From Hyphomicrobiales bacterium (GTDB lineage: Bacteria; Pseudomonadota; Alphaproteobacteria; Rhizobiales; Ancalomicrobiaceae), in contig JAJTBO010000011.1 of the NCBI GenBank assembly GCA_021286855.1, forward strand, positions 1 through 64,000: a stretch of DNA of 64,000 nt, written 5' to 3'. A model generated the notes under the pieces. The model was given only the letters and a program-made list of their open reading frames with translations, was not told the origin of the DNA and did not search any database. Position numbers and translations under genes: made by a program. Positions 56,468-64,000 of the stretch are shown here, piece after piece (position 1 is the stretch's first letter; each line of letters opens with the position of its first letter).

Positions 56468-58557
56468 CACCGAACTCCCCCGAACATCACATAGGTCACC
56501 AGCGCCGCGACACCGATCAGCATGGCGAAGGCGTAGTGGTAGACGTAACCCGACTGCAACGCGACGACCTTGCCGGTGATCGCGACCACCCGCGCCGACA
56601 CGCCGTCGGGCCCGAACCCGTCGATGACGCGCCCGTCGCCTTCCTTCCACAGGAAGCGGCCGAGCTTCATCGCCGGCTTGACGAACAAGAAGTCATAGAG
56701 CTCGTCGAAATACCACTTGTTGAGCAGGAACCGGTAGAGGCCCTGCTGCGAAGCGGCGAGCTTCTCCGGGATCGACGGCGCGACGATGTAGAACACATAG
56801 GCCGTGACCAGACCGATCAGCATCGCCACGAAGGGCGCCAGCTTCACCGCCGTCGGCACGTGGTGCATGTGCTCGAGCACGTGGTTGTGGTCGGAGGTGA
56901 AGAGCGCCCCCTTCCAGAACTCGCCGTACTCGTGGCCGACGAAGTGGCCGGTGAAGACCATGCCGGCCAGCACCGCGCCGGTCGCGAGCACCATCAGCGG
57001 AACCGTCATCACCGCCGGGCTCTCGTGGACGTGGTCCATCACTTCCTTCGGAGCGCGGGCGGCGCCGAAGAAGGTCTTGAAGATCAGGCGCCAGGAGTAG
57101 AACGAGGTGAACAGCGCGGCGATGACGAGCAGGCCGAAGGCGAGGCCGGCGACCGGGTTCTCCCCGACATAGGCCGCCTCGATGATCGCGTCCTTCGAGT
57201 TGAAGCCGGCGAAGCCGAAGTCGGTGAAGGGGATGCCGACGCCGGTCAGCGCCAGCGTGCCGATCACCATCATCGCGAAGGTGAGCTTGATGTGACCCTT
57301 GAGGCCGCCCATCGCGCGGATGTCCTGTTCGCCGGAGACGGCGTGGATCACCGAGCCGGCGCCGAGGAACAGGAGCGCCTTGAAGAAGGCGTGCGTGAAC
57401 AGGTGGAACACGCCCGCGCCATAGGCCCCGACGCCGAGACTGACGAACATGTAGCCGAGCTGCGAGCAGGTCGAATAGGCGATGACGCGCTTGATGTCGT
57501 TCTGGACGAGGCCGACCGTCGCGGCGAAGAAGGCGGTGATCGCGCCGATCAGGGTGACGACGGTGAGCGCCGTCTCCGACTGTTCGAACAGCGGCGACAG
57601 ACGGGCGACCATGAAGACGCCGGCGGTGACCATGGTGGCGGCGTGGATGAGCGCCGAGACCGGGGTCGGGCCTTCCATCGCGTCGGGAAGCCAGGTGTGC
57701 AGCAGGAACTGCGCCGACTTGCCCATCGCGCCGAGGAAGAGCAGCAGGCAGAGCGTGGTCATCGCGTCCACTTCCCAGGACAGGAAGTGGACGGTCTTGC
57801 CGGCGGCGGCCGGCGCAGCGGCGAAGATCGTGTCGTAGTCGACCGTGCCGAAGAACCAGTAGACGCCGAAGATGCCGAGCGCGAAGCCGAAGTCGCCGAC
57901 GCGGTTGACCACGAAGGCCTTGATCGCCGCGGCGCTGGCCGAGGGCTTCTGATACCAGAAGCCGATCAGCAGATAGGAGGCGAGACCGACGCCTTCCCAG
58001 CCGAAGAACATCTGCACCAGATTGTCGGAGGTCACCAGCATCAGCATGGCGAAGGTGAACAGCGACAGATAGGCGAAGAAGCGCGGCCGGTCCGGATCGT
58101 GGCTCATGTAGCCGATCGAATAGAGATGGACGAGCGCCGAGACGGTGTTGACCACCACCAGCATCACCGCCGTCAGCGTGTCGACGCGGATCGACCAGTC
58201 GACCGAGAGGCCGGAGGTGTGCAGGAACGGCAGCAGATCGACCTTGAACGCGCCATGGTGGTCGCCCATGCCGACCTGGAAGAAGACGACCCAGGACAGG
58301 AGCGCCGCCACCATCAGAAACCCGGTGGTGACCAGCTCGGCCGGCCGCGAGAACGGCTTTTCGGCGTGATGAGCATCGTGGCCGTGGTCGTCGTGACCAT
58401 GCGATCCATGCGCGTCGGACGCGCCATGGTCGTCGTGACCATGATCGCCGTGACCGAGCGCGGCGGCGCCCATCGGCGCGACCGGATGCGCCATCAGCGT
58501 CATCACGCCGGCGATCAGGAAGCCGAGGAGAGGGAGAAAGACGATCGCCGTGAACAT
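56467..58557 (-). CDS. nuoL: NADH-quinone oxidoreductase subunit L
   Basis: A 696-residue subunit, the largest of the three antiporter-like proteins, with the long lateral helix at the C-terminal end. A His-rich cytoplasmic loop ([20 protein letters not shown]) at residues about 38-70 is longer than in most NuoL and could bind metal or buffer protons. Key motifs are [19 protein letters not shown] and [26 protein letters not shown]. Confidence 0.96.
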   Translation of the reverse strand: MFTAIVFLPLLGFLIAGVMTLMAHPVAPMGAAALGHGDHGHDDHGASDAHGSHGHDDHGHDAHHAEKPFSRPAELVTTGFLMVAALLSWVVFFQVGMGDHHGAFKVDLLPFLHTSGLSVDWSIRVDTLTAVMLVVVNTVSALVHLYSIGYMSHDPDRPRFFAYLSLFTFAMLMLVTSDNLVQMFFGWEGVGLASYLLIGFWYQKPSASAAAIKAFVVNRVGDFGFALGIFGVYWFFGTVDYDTIFAAAPAAAGKTVHFLSWEVDAMTTLCLLLFLGAMGKSAQFLLHTWLPDAMEGPTPVSALIHAATMVTAGVFMVARLSPLFEQSETALTVVTLIGAITAFFAATVGLVQNDIKRVIAYSTCSQLGYMFVSLGVGAYGAGVFHLFTHAFFKALLFLGAGSVIHAVSGEQDIRAMGGLKGHIKLTFAMMVIGTLALTGVGIPFTDFGFAGFNSKDAIIEAAYVGENPVAGLAFGLLVIAALFTSFYSWRLIFKTFFGAARAPKEVMDHVHESPAVMTVPLMVLATGAVLAGMVFTGHFVGHEYGEFWKGALFTSDHNHVLEHMHHVPTAVKLAPFVAMLIGLVTAYVFYIVAPSIPEKLAASQQGLYRFLLNKWYFDELYDFLFVKPAMKLGRFLWKEGDGRVIDGFGPDGVSARVVAITGKVVALQSGYVYHYAFAMLIGVAALVTYVMFGGVR

Positions 58558-58564
58558 GGTTCGA

Positions 58565-58873
58565 TCAACCCTTCATCACGTTGACGTCTTCCACCGCGAT
58601 GGAGCCGCGGGTGCGGAAGAACACGACCAGAATGGCGAGGCCGATCGCGGCCTCGGCCGCCGCCACCGTCAGGATCAGGAGGGCGAAGATCTGCCCGACG
58701 AGATCATTGAGCGAGGAGGAGAAGGCCACGAAATTGATGTTGACGGCGAGAAGGATCAGCTCGACCGACATCAGGATGATGATCACGTTCTTCCTGTTCA
58801 GGAAGATGCCGAACACCCCCAGCGTGAAGAGTATCGCGGCCACCGAGAGGTAGTGCGACAAGCCGATTACCAT
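58565..58873 (-). CDS. nuoK: NADH-quinone oxidoreductase subunit K
   Basis: A 102-residue membrane subunit with three transmembrane segments. The start [19 protein letters not shown] matches the family N-terminus; an in-frame ATG nine codons upstream would give a non-family extension. Two membrane Glu residues (VELILLAVN and AAEAAIGLA) belong to the proton path. Gap to nuoL is 7 bases. Confidence 0.95.
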   Translation of the reverse strand: MVIGLSHYLSVAAILFTLGVFGIFLNRKNVIIILMSVELILLAVNINFVAFSSSLNDLVGQIFALLILTVAAAEAAIGLAILVVFFRTRGSIAVEDVNVMKG

Positions 58874-58972
58874 GACTTCCCCCGTCTCGTCCGAGGTCAC
58901 CCGACTTCGGGGCGCGAAAACCCCGATGCGAATTTCTCTTGTCCGGCGGAGCCCCCTGCCCCGCCCGACGAA

Positions 58973-59578
58973 TTACAGACCCTTGCCGCTCTCCACCGAG
59001 ACGATCTCGATGCAGTCGGCCGGCTGGCGCGCCACCTGTTCGTCGATGTTCTGCCGCTTGACGAAGGTCTTGTGGCGCAGCGTCAGCACGATCGCACCGA
59101 TCATCGCCACCAGCAGCACCAGACCCGCCGCCTGGAAGAAGAACACGTATTTGGTGTAGAGCACCAAGCCGATCGCCGCGACATTGTTGGTCGCCGCCGT
59201 CACCGGGGTCGCGCCGTGCCCGACGAGGCCCGGATCGATCACCCAGCCGCCGACCACCATCAGGAGTTCGGCGAGCAGGACCAGCCCGATCGCGCCGCCG
59301 ATCGGCAGATATTCGAGCAGGCCCTGGCGCAGCGCGGCGAAGTCGACGTCGAGCATCATCACGACGAAGAGGAACAGCACCGCCACCGCGCCGACGTAGA
59401 CGACGACCAGCAGCATCGCCAGGAACTCGGCGCCCATCAGCACGAACAGACCCGCCGCGTTGAAGAAGGCGAGGATCAGGAACAGCACCGAATGCACCGG
59501 ATGGCGCGACGAGATCACCATGAAGGCGGAGCCCACGGTGACCGCTGCGAAGAGGTAGAAGAAGAAGGCCTGGATCAT
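58973..59578 (-). CDS. nuoJ: NADH-quinone oxidoreductase subunit J
   Basis: A 201-residue membrane subunit with five transmembrane segments. The start [22 protein letters not shown] is the family start; the upstream open frame is the nuoI shadow. A conserved [19 protein letters not shown] is present. It is 47 bases after nuoI and 99 before nuoK. Confidence 0.95.
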   Translation of the reverse strand: MIQAFFFYLFAAVTVGSAFMVISSRHPVHSVLFLILAFFNAAGLFVLMGAEFLAMLLVVVYVGAVAVLFLFVVMMLDVDFAALRQGLLEYLPIGGAIGLVLLAELLMVVGGWVIDPGLVGHGATPVTAATNNVAAIGLVLYTKYVFFFQAAGLVLLVAMIGAIVLTLRHKTFVKRQNIDEQVARQPADCIEIVSVESGKGL

Positions 59579-59625
59579 CGGTCGTCCTCGATCCCGGGTC
59601 CGGCGAGGCCGGAACCCGCGGTTCG

Positions 59626-60117
59626 TCAGCGGTAGGGTGCGTCCATCGCGATGTTGCGGGCGATTTCTCGCTCCCAACGGTCGCCGTTCGCCAAGAGCTT
59701 GGCCTTGTCGTAGAAGAGCTCCTCGCGGGTCTCGGTGGCGAACTCGAAGTTCGGTCCCTCGACGATCGCGTCGACCGGGCAGGCCTCCTGGCAGAAGCCG
59801 CAATAGATGCACTTCACCATGTCGATGTCGTAGCGCGTGGTGCGCCGCGTCTGGTCGTTGCCGCGCGGCGCCGCCTCGATGGTGATCGCCTGCGCCGGGC
59901 AGATCGCCTCGCACAGCTTGCAGGCGATGCAGCGCTCTTCGCCGTTGGGATAACGACGCAGAGCATGCTCGCCGCGGAAGCGCGGGCTGAGCGCCCCCTT
60001 CTCATAGGGGTAGTTCAGCGTCGCCTTCGGAGCGAAGAAATAGCGCATCGACAGGAAGAACGCCGATACGAAATCCTTCAACAGCAAGGATTTCGCCGCC
60101 CGATCGAGTCTCATCAC
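59626..60117 (-). CDS. nuoI: NADH-quinone oxidoreductase subunit I
   Basis: A 163-residue protein with two 4Fe-4S ferredoxin motifs ([12 protein letters not shown] near residues 63-74 and [12 protein letters not shown] near 102-113). These hold clusters N6a and N6b in the hydrophilic arm. Length and N-terminus are normal. It follows the small membrane ORF after 67 bases. Confidence 0.97.
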   Translation of the reverse strand: MMRLDRAAKSLLLKDFVSAFFLSMRYFFAPKATLNYPYEKGALSPRFRGEHALRRYPNGEERCIACKLCEAICPAQAITIEAAPRGNDQTRRTTRYDIDMVKCIYCGFCQEACPVDAIVEGPNFEFATETREELFYDKAKLLANGDRWEREIARNIAMDAPYR

Positions 60118-60184
60118 GTCTGCCCTCGTCTCCCCGCGGACGGGCCGCGGGATTTGGGTCTTGCGGAACGTCCGCGCTTCGCGC

Positions 60185-60415
60185 TCACCCCGTCATCGAC
60201 ACGCCGAACCAGTAGCCCAGCGCGACGAACACAGCGAGGTTGACCACGAAGGCCACCTTCAGAAGCGCCTCTCGGCGACGGGTCAGACCCTGATCGCCGA
60301 TGGCCGGTTTGTTTTCCCAGGCGCGCCGCAGCAGAGCCGCGATCATGCCGAAATCCATCACTCCGATCACCGCGCCGACGAAGCCGCCGATGAGACCGGC
60401 GAGAGAGATCTCCAT
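60185..60415 (-). CDS. Small membrane protein between nuoH and nuoI
   Basis: A 76-residue protein with two hydrophobic segments ([19 protein letters not shown] and [19 protein letters not shown]) separated by a charged loop ([20 protein letters not shown]). It sits in the nuo operon, 22 bases after nuoH, in the same direction. It is not one of the 14 core subunits. I do not recognise a known accessory subunit; it may be a lineage-specific assembly or accessory protein. Confidence 0.65.
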   Translation of the reverse strand: MEISLAGLIGGFVGAVIGVMDFGMIAALLRRAWENKPAIGDQGLTRRREALLKVAFVVNLAVFVALGYWFGVSMTG

Positions 60416-60437
60416 GCCTCTCTCCTTCCCTTCAGGC

Positions 60438-61487
60438 TCAGGGCGCCCAGCCCGTCACCTGCAGAACGCCCGCCACCACGACCACCATGGCCAGCGACAG
60501 CGGCAGGAACACCTTCCAACCGAGACGCATCAGCTGGTCGTAGCGATAGCGCGGCACGAAGGCCTTCACCATCGCGAACATGAAGAACCAGAACAGCATC
60601 TTCCCGACGAACCAGAACACGCCGGGGATCCAGTTGAACGGCGGCAGATCGATCGGCGACGCCCAACCGCCCATGAACAGGATCGTCAGCATCGCGCACT
60701 GCAGCGTGATGGCGACGTACTCCGCCAACATGAACAGCATGTAGAGCGTCGAGCCGTATTCGACCATGAAGCCGGCGACGAGTTCGGATTCCGCCTCGGC
60801 GAGATCGAAGGGCGGCCGGTTGGTCTCCGCCAGCGCCGAGATGAAGAAGATCACCATCATCGGCAGGAGCGGCACCCAGTACCAGTTGAGGAACGACAGC
60901 CACGGCAGGCCGATCCACGAGGCGAGGCCGTGCTCCTGCGCCCGGGCGATCGCCGAGAGGTTCAGCGAGCCGGCGCAGAGCAGCACCGTGATGATCACGA
61001 AGCCGATCGACACCTCGTAGGAGACCATCTGCGCCGCCGAGCGCAGCGCCGACAGGAAGGGATACTTCGAGTTCGAAGCCCAGCCGCCCATGATCGTGCC
61101 GTAGACGCCGAGCGACGAGATCGCCAGGACGTAGAGGATGCCGACGTTGATGTCGGAAATCACCCAGCCGTCGGCGACCGGCACCACGGCCCAGGCGGCG
61201 AGCGCCACCAGGGTCGCGAAGAACGGGGCGAAGATGAAGATGCCCTTGTTGGCGCTCGACGGGATGGTCGGCTCCTTGAGGACGAACTTCAGCATGTCGG
61301 CGAAGGACTGCAGCAGGCCCCAGGGACCGACCACGTTCGGTCCGCGCCGCATCTGCACCGCCGCCCAGATCTTGCGGTCGGCATAGATGATGTAGGCGAC
61401 GCCGATCAGCAGGATGACCAGCAGCGCCAGCGATTCGATGATGATGATCAGGAGCGGCCAGAGGTAGTCGGCCCAAAAAGCGTACAT
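60438..61487 (-). CDS. nuoH: NADH-quinone oxidoreductase subunit H
   Basis: A 349-residue membrane subunit, which forms part of the quinone chamber. The [21 protein letters not shown] stretch is the hallmark. It starts 13 bases after the nuoG stop. Eight transmembrane segments are expected and the sequence fits. Confidence 0.97.
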   Translation of the reverse strand: MYAFWADYLWPLLIIIIESLALLVILLIGVAYIIYADRKIWAAVQMRRGPNVVGPWGLLQSFADMLKFVLKEPTIPSSANKGIFIFAPFFATLVALAAWAVVPVADGWVISDINVGILYVLAISSLGVYGTIMGGWASNSKYPFLSALRSAAQMVSYEVSIGFVIITVLLCAGSLNLSAIARAQEHGLASWIGLPWLSFLNWYWVPLLPMMVIFFISALAETNRPPFDLAEAESELVAGFMVEYGSTLYMLFMLAEYVAITLQCAMLTILFMGGWASPIDLPPFNWIPGVFWFVGKMLFWFFMFAMVKAFVPRYRYDQLMRLGWKVFLPLSLAMVVVVAGVLQVTGWAP

Positions 61488-61500
61488 CAGGCTCTCCCCC

Positions 61501-63597
61501 TCATTCCGCCGCCGCGGCGAGCCGCGACTTGGCCAGCGCCGAACAGGCCGCCATCGTCTTCGACGCCCGAGCGATCGGGTTGGTCATGTAGAAGTCGGCG
61601 ATCGGCGAGACGAAGGCGGCCGAGCCCATCGGACCCGCTCCCGCCTTCAGCCGCGCGACGTCTTCATGAGACCCCGCCGCGATCTCGTCGACCCCGGCGA
61701 AAGTGGGATGCGCCGAAACCAGCGCCGCGCGGAGCTGGGTCAGGCTGTCGAAGGGCAGCGTCTTGCCGACCAGCGCCGACAGGGCGCGCAGGATCGCCCA
61801 GTCTTCGCGAGCCTCGCCCGGCGGGAAGGCCGCGCGCTGCGCCGACTGGACCCGGCCCTCGGTGTTGACGAAGAGCCCCGACTTTTCGGTGTAGGCCGCG
61901 CCGGGCAGGATGACGTCGGCCCGATGCGCGCCGGCGTCGCCGTGCGTGCCGAGATAGACCACGTAGGCCGAGCCGAGCTTCGACGCGTCGATCTCGTCGA
62001 CGCCGACCAGGATCAGCGTCTCGATCTCGCCGGAGGCCGCGCCCGCGAGGATCTCGCGGGTCGACTTGCCGCCGTCGGCCGGGACCACGCCGATGTCGAG
62101 CGCCGCGACGCGGCTCGCCGCCGTGTGCAGCACCGAGAAGTCGGTCCACTGAGCGCCCGAACAGCCGACGATCTCGGCGAGTTCGACGAGCTTGGCCATC
62201 ACCGCCGGTCCGTCGTCACGGGTGGTGACGCCGGCGCCGACCAGGATCAGCGGCTTCTGCGCCGACTTCAGCACCTCGAGGAAGCCGTTCTGGCCCGAGG
62301 CGAGCGCCTCGAGGCCGGCCGGGCCCTCGCCGAGGAAGTTGTAGGCATAGGTCAGGTCGGCTTCTTCGCCGATCACGCCGATCGGGAAGTTGCCCTTGCG
62401 CCAGCGCTTGCGGATGCGGGCGTTGAGCACCGGCGCTTCCAGACGCGGGTTCGAGCCCACGATGAGGAGCGCGTCGGCCGCCTCGATGCCGGCGATGGTC
62501 GCATTGAAGAGATAGGAGCCGCGGCCGGCCTTGCCGTCGAGGCAGGAGCCGTCGGCGCGGGCGTCGATCGAAGCGATCCCGAGCGAGGCGGCGAGCGCCT
62601 TCACCGCGAAGAGCTCTTCGGCCGTCGCCAGATCGCCGACGAGGATGCCGACCTTTTCCGGCGCGGTCGTCTTCAGCCGGGTCGCCACCGCGTCGAGCGC
62701 GACGCTCCAGGTCGCGGGATTGAGCTTGCCGCCGATCCGCACGTAGGGACGGTCGAGACGCTGGGTCTTCAGACCGTCGACGACGTGGCGGGTCTTGTCG
62801 GAGATCCACTCCTCGTTCACGTCCTCGTTGAGGCGCGGCAGGATGCGGACGACCTCACGGCCCTTCACGTCGACGCGGATGTTCGAGCCGACCGCGTCCA
62901 TGACGTCGATCGATTCGGTCTTGGCGAGCTCCCAGGGCCGCGCCTTGAACTCGTAGGGCTTGGAGGTCAGCGCGCCGACCGGGCACAGGTCGACGATGTT
63001 GCCCTGCAGCTCCGAGGCCATCGCGGTCTCGAGATAGGTGGTGATCTCGACGTCTTCGCCGCGCGAGATCAGGCCCATGTCGGCGGTGCCGGCGATTTCG
63101 GCGGTGAAGCGAACGCAGCGCGTGCACTGGATGCAGCGCGTCATCACCGTCTTGACCAGCGGACCGATGTCCTTGTCCTCGACGGCGCGCTTGTTCTCGT
63201 GGAACCGGCCGGCGTCGCCGCCGAAGGCCATCGCCTGATCCTGCAGATCGCACTCGCCGCCCTGATCGCAGATCGGGCAGTCGAGCGGATGGTTGATCAG
63301 GAGAAACTCCATCACGCCCTCACGAGCGCGCTTGACCATCGGCGTGTTGGTGAACACTTCCGGCGGCTCGCCGTTCGGGCCGGGACGCAGATCGCGAACC
63401 GACATGGCGCAGGAGGCCTGCGGCTTCGGCGGACCGCCCTTCACCTCGACCAGGCACATGCGGCAGTTGCCCGCGACCGACAGACGCTCATGGAAGCAGA
63501 AGCGCGGCACTTCCGCGCCGGCCGCTTCGCAGGCCTGCAACAGCGTCGATTCGGGAGCGACGTCGATCTCGGCGCCGTCGATCTTGATCTTGGCCAT
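61501..63597 (-). CDS. nuoG: NADH-quinone oxidoreductase subunit G
   Basis: A 698-residue subunit. The N-terminal [2Fe-2S] and [4Fe-4S] cysteines are visible ([35 protein letters not shown]), followed by a molybdopterin-like domain that has no metal cofactor in complex I. It passes electrons from NuoF toward NuoB. Nine bases separate it from nuoF. Confidence 0.96.
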   Translation of the reverse strand: MAKIKIDGAEIDVAPESTLLQACEAAGAEVPRFCFHERLSVAGNCRMCLVEVKGGPPKPQASCAMSVRDLRPGPNGEPPEVFTNTPMVKRAREGVMEFLLINHPLDCPICDQGGECDLQDQAMAFGGDAGRFHENKRAVEDKDIGPLVKTVMTRCIQCTRCVRFTAEIAGTADMGLISRGEDVEITTYLETAMASELQGNIVDLCPVGALTSKPYEFKARPWELAKTESIDVMDAVGSNIRVDVKGREVVRILPRLNEDVNEEWISDKTRHVVDGLKTQRLDRPYVRIGGKLNPATWSVALDAVATRLKTTAPEKVGILVGDLATAEELFAVKALAASLGIASIDARADGSCLDGKAGRGSYLFNATIAGIEAADALLIVGSNPRLEAPVLNARIRKRWRKGNFPIGVIGEEADLTYAYNFLGEGPAGLEALASGQNGFLEVLKSAQKPLILVGAGVTTRDDGPAVMAKLVELAEIVGCSGAQWTDFSVLHTAASRVAALDIGVVPADGGKSTREILAGAASGEIETLILVGVDEIDASKLGSAYVVYLGTHGDAGAHRADVILPGAAYTEKSGLFVNTEGRVQSAQRAAFPPGEAREDWAILRALSALVGKTLPFDSLTQLRAALVSAHPTFAGVDEIAAGSHEDVARLKAGAGPMGSAAFVSPIADFYMTNPIARASKTMAACSALAKSRLAAAAE

Positions 63598-63606
63598 GCC
63601 CGTTCC

Positions 63607-64000
63607 TCACTCCGCCGCCATGCGCGCGGCCGTCCGGTCCGCGATCCGCTTTTCGATTTCGGGGCGGAAATGCTTGATCAGTCCCTGGATCGGCCACGCC
63701 GCCGCGTCGCCGAGCGCGCAGATGGTGTGGCCTTCGACCTGCTTGGTCACCTGCCAGAGCATGTCGATCTCTTCGACCTTGGCCTCGCCCTTCACCAGAC
63801 GCTCCATCACCCGCCACATCCAGCCGGTGCCTTCGCGGCACGGCGTGCACTGGCCGCAGCTCTCGTGGCGATAGAAGTAGGAGAGGCGCGCGATCGCCCG
63901 GACGATGTCGGTCGACTTGTCCATGACGATCACCGCCGCGGTGCCGAGGCCCGAACCGAGCGCCCTGAGACCGTCGAAGTCCATGATCGCGTCGGGCATC
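63607..64000 (-). CDS. nuoF: NADH-quinone oxidoreductase subunit F, C-terminal part (5' end outside window)
   Basis: The visible 131 or so C-terminal residues carry [11 protein letters not shown], three of the four cysteines of the N3 [4Fe-4S] cluster, and the fourth in [12 protein letters not shown]. The N-terminal FMN/NADH-binding part lies to the right of the window. The gene order nuoF-nuoG-nuoH-(small ORF)-nuoI-nuoJ-nuoK-nuoL-nuoM-nuoN is normal apart from the small ORF. Confidence 0.95.
   Translation of the reverse strand, partial: MPDAIMDFDGLRALGSGLGTAAVIVMDKSTDIVRAIARLSYFYRHESCGQCTPCREGTGWMWRVMERLVKGEAKVEEIDMLWQVTKQVEGHTICALGDAAAWPIQGLIKHFRPEIEKRIADRTAARMAAE

Noticed and set aside
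53657-56494. 945-codon open frame opposite nuoN and nuoM
   Set aside because: It is a shadow of membrane proteins; complementary strands give Arg/Asp/His-rich text. Two complete nuo genes are on the other strand.

Overview
The window is GC-rich DNA that looks like the chromosome of an alphaproteobacterium, probably of the Hyphomicrobiales. The gene content points to a chemolithoautotroph or a related phototroph. It holds red-type (form I) Rubisco with CbbX and most of a Calvin-cycle operon, an Isp-type [NiFe] uptake hydrogenase, a lipoate-assembly and lipoate-binding-protein locus of the kind tied to sHdr sulfur oxidation, sulfur carriers (TusA, three DsrE-family proteins), and a large part of the nuo complex I operon. 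The species assignment is inference. No tRNA, rRNA, insertion sequence or CRISPR array was recognised.

Layout. (1) 1-6.2 kb: the end of a Met/Gly-rich repeat protein, then arfB, an isoaspartyl-methyltransferase-like gene, mazG, a low-GC nuclease-like gene that looks acquired, a DUF2946-like gene, sdhE and a periplasmic hypothetical. (2) 6.4-10.9 kb: mfd and a methyltransferase, convergent, with a hairpin between them. (3) 11-16.8 kb, minus strand: the hydrogenase operon (maturation protease, HupH-like, small subunit, Isp1, large subunit, Isp2), preceded by a perfect FNR/FixK-type box. (4) 17-24.7 kb: lbpA, a DsrE-family gene, sLpl(AB), lipS2, lipT, lipS1 and an HDAC-like deacylase on the minus strand, then dsrE and tusA on the plus strand. 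(5) 25-26.4 kb: a FadL-family porin and its terminator. (6) 26.4-35.4 kb: cbbL-S-X-F-P-T-E on the minus strand with divergent cbbR. (7) 35.5-47.8 kb: an HerA/DUF87-like ATPase, an AT-rich promoter region, then a co-directional run of a second dsrE, an SCP2-like protein, an RND adaptor and pump, three secreted Gly/Pro/Trp-rich proteins, a TPR-like membrane protein, a ParA-like ATPase and a membrane coiled-coil protein. (8) 47.8-50.9 kb: a molybdopterin oxidoreductase, a DUF1467 protein and mce. (9) 50.9-64 kb: rnj, birA and nuoN-M-L-K-J-I-(small ORF)-H-G-F, running off the right edge.

How it fits together. H2 and reduced sulfur would supply electrons, which enter the respiratory chain; CO2 is fixed by the Calvin operon. 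The most notable unlisted signal is a recurring AT-rich motif, roughly TnTGATATTTCnAAT. It lies upstream of lipS1, the HDAC-like gene/dsrE, the DsrE-lbpA pair, the hydrogenase operon and the second dsrE cluster, which suggests one regulator controls sulfur and hydrogen oxidation. The second notable item is the 37.5-47.4 kb cluster. Its secreted Gly/Trp/Pro-rich proteins resemble sulfur globule proteins in composition, and they are linked to a ParA-like ATPase and an RND pump with a repetitive C-terminal tail. This may be an undescribed system for sulfur storage, export or globule positioning.
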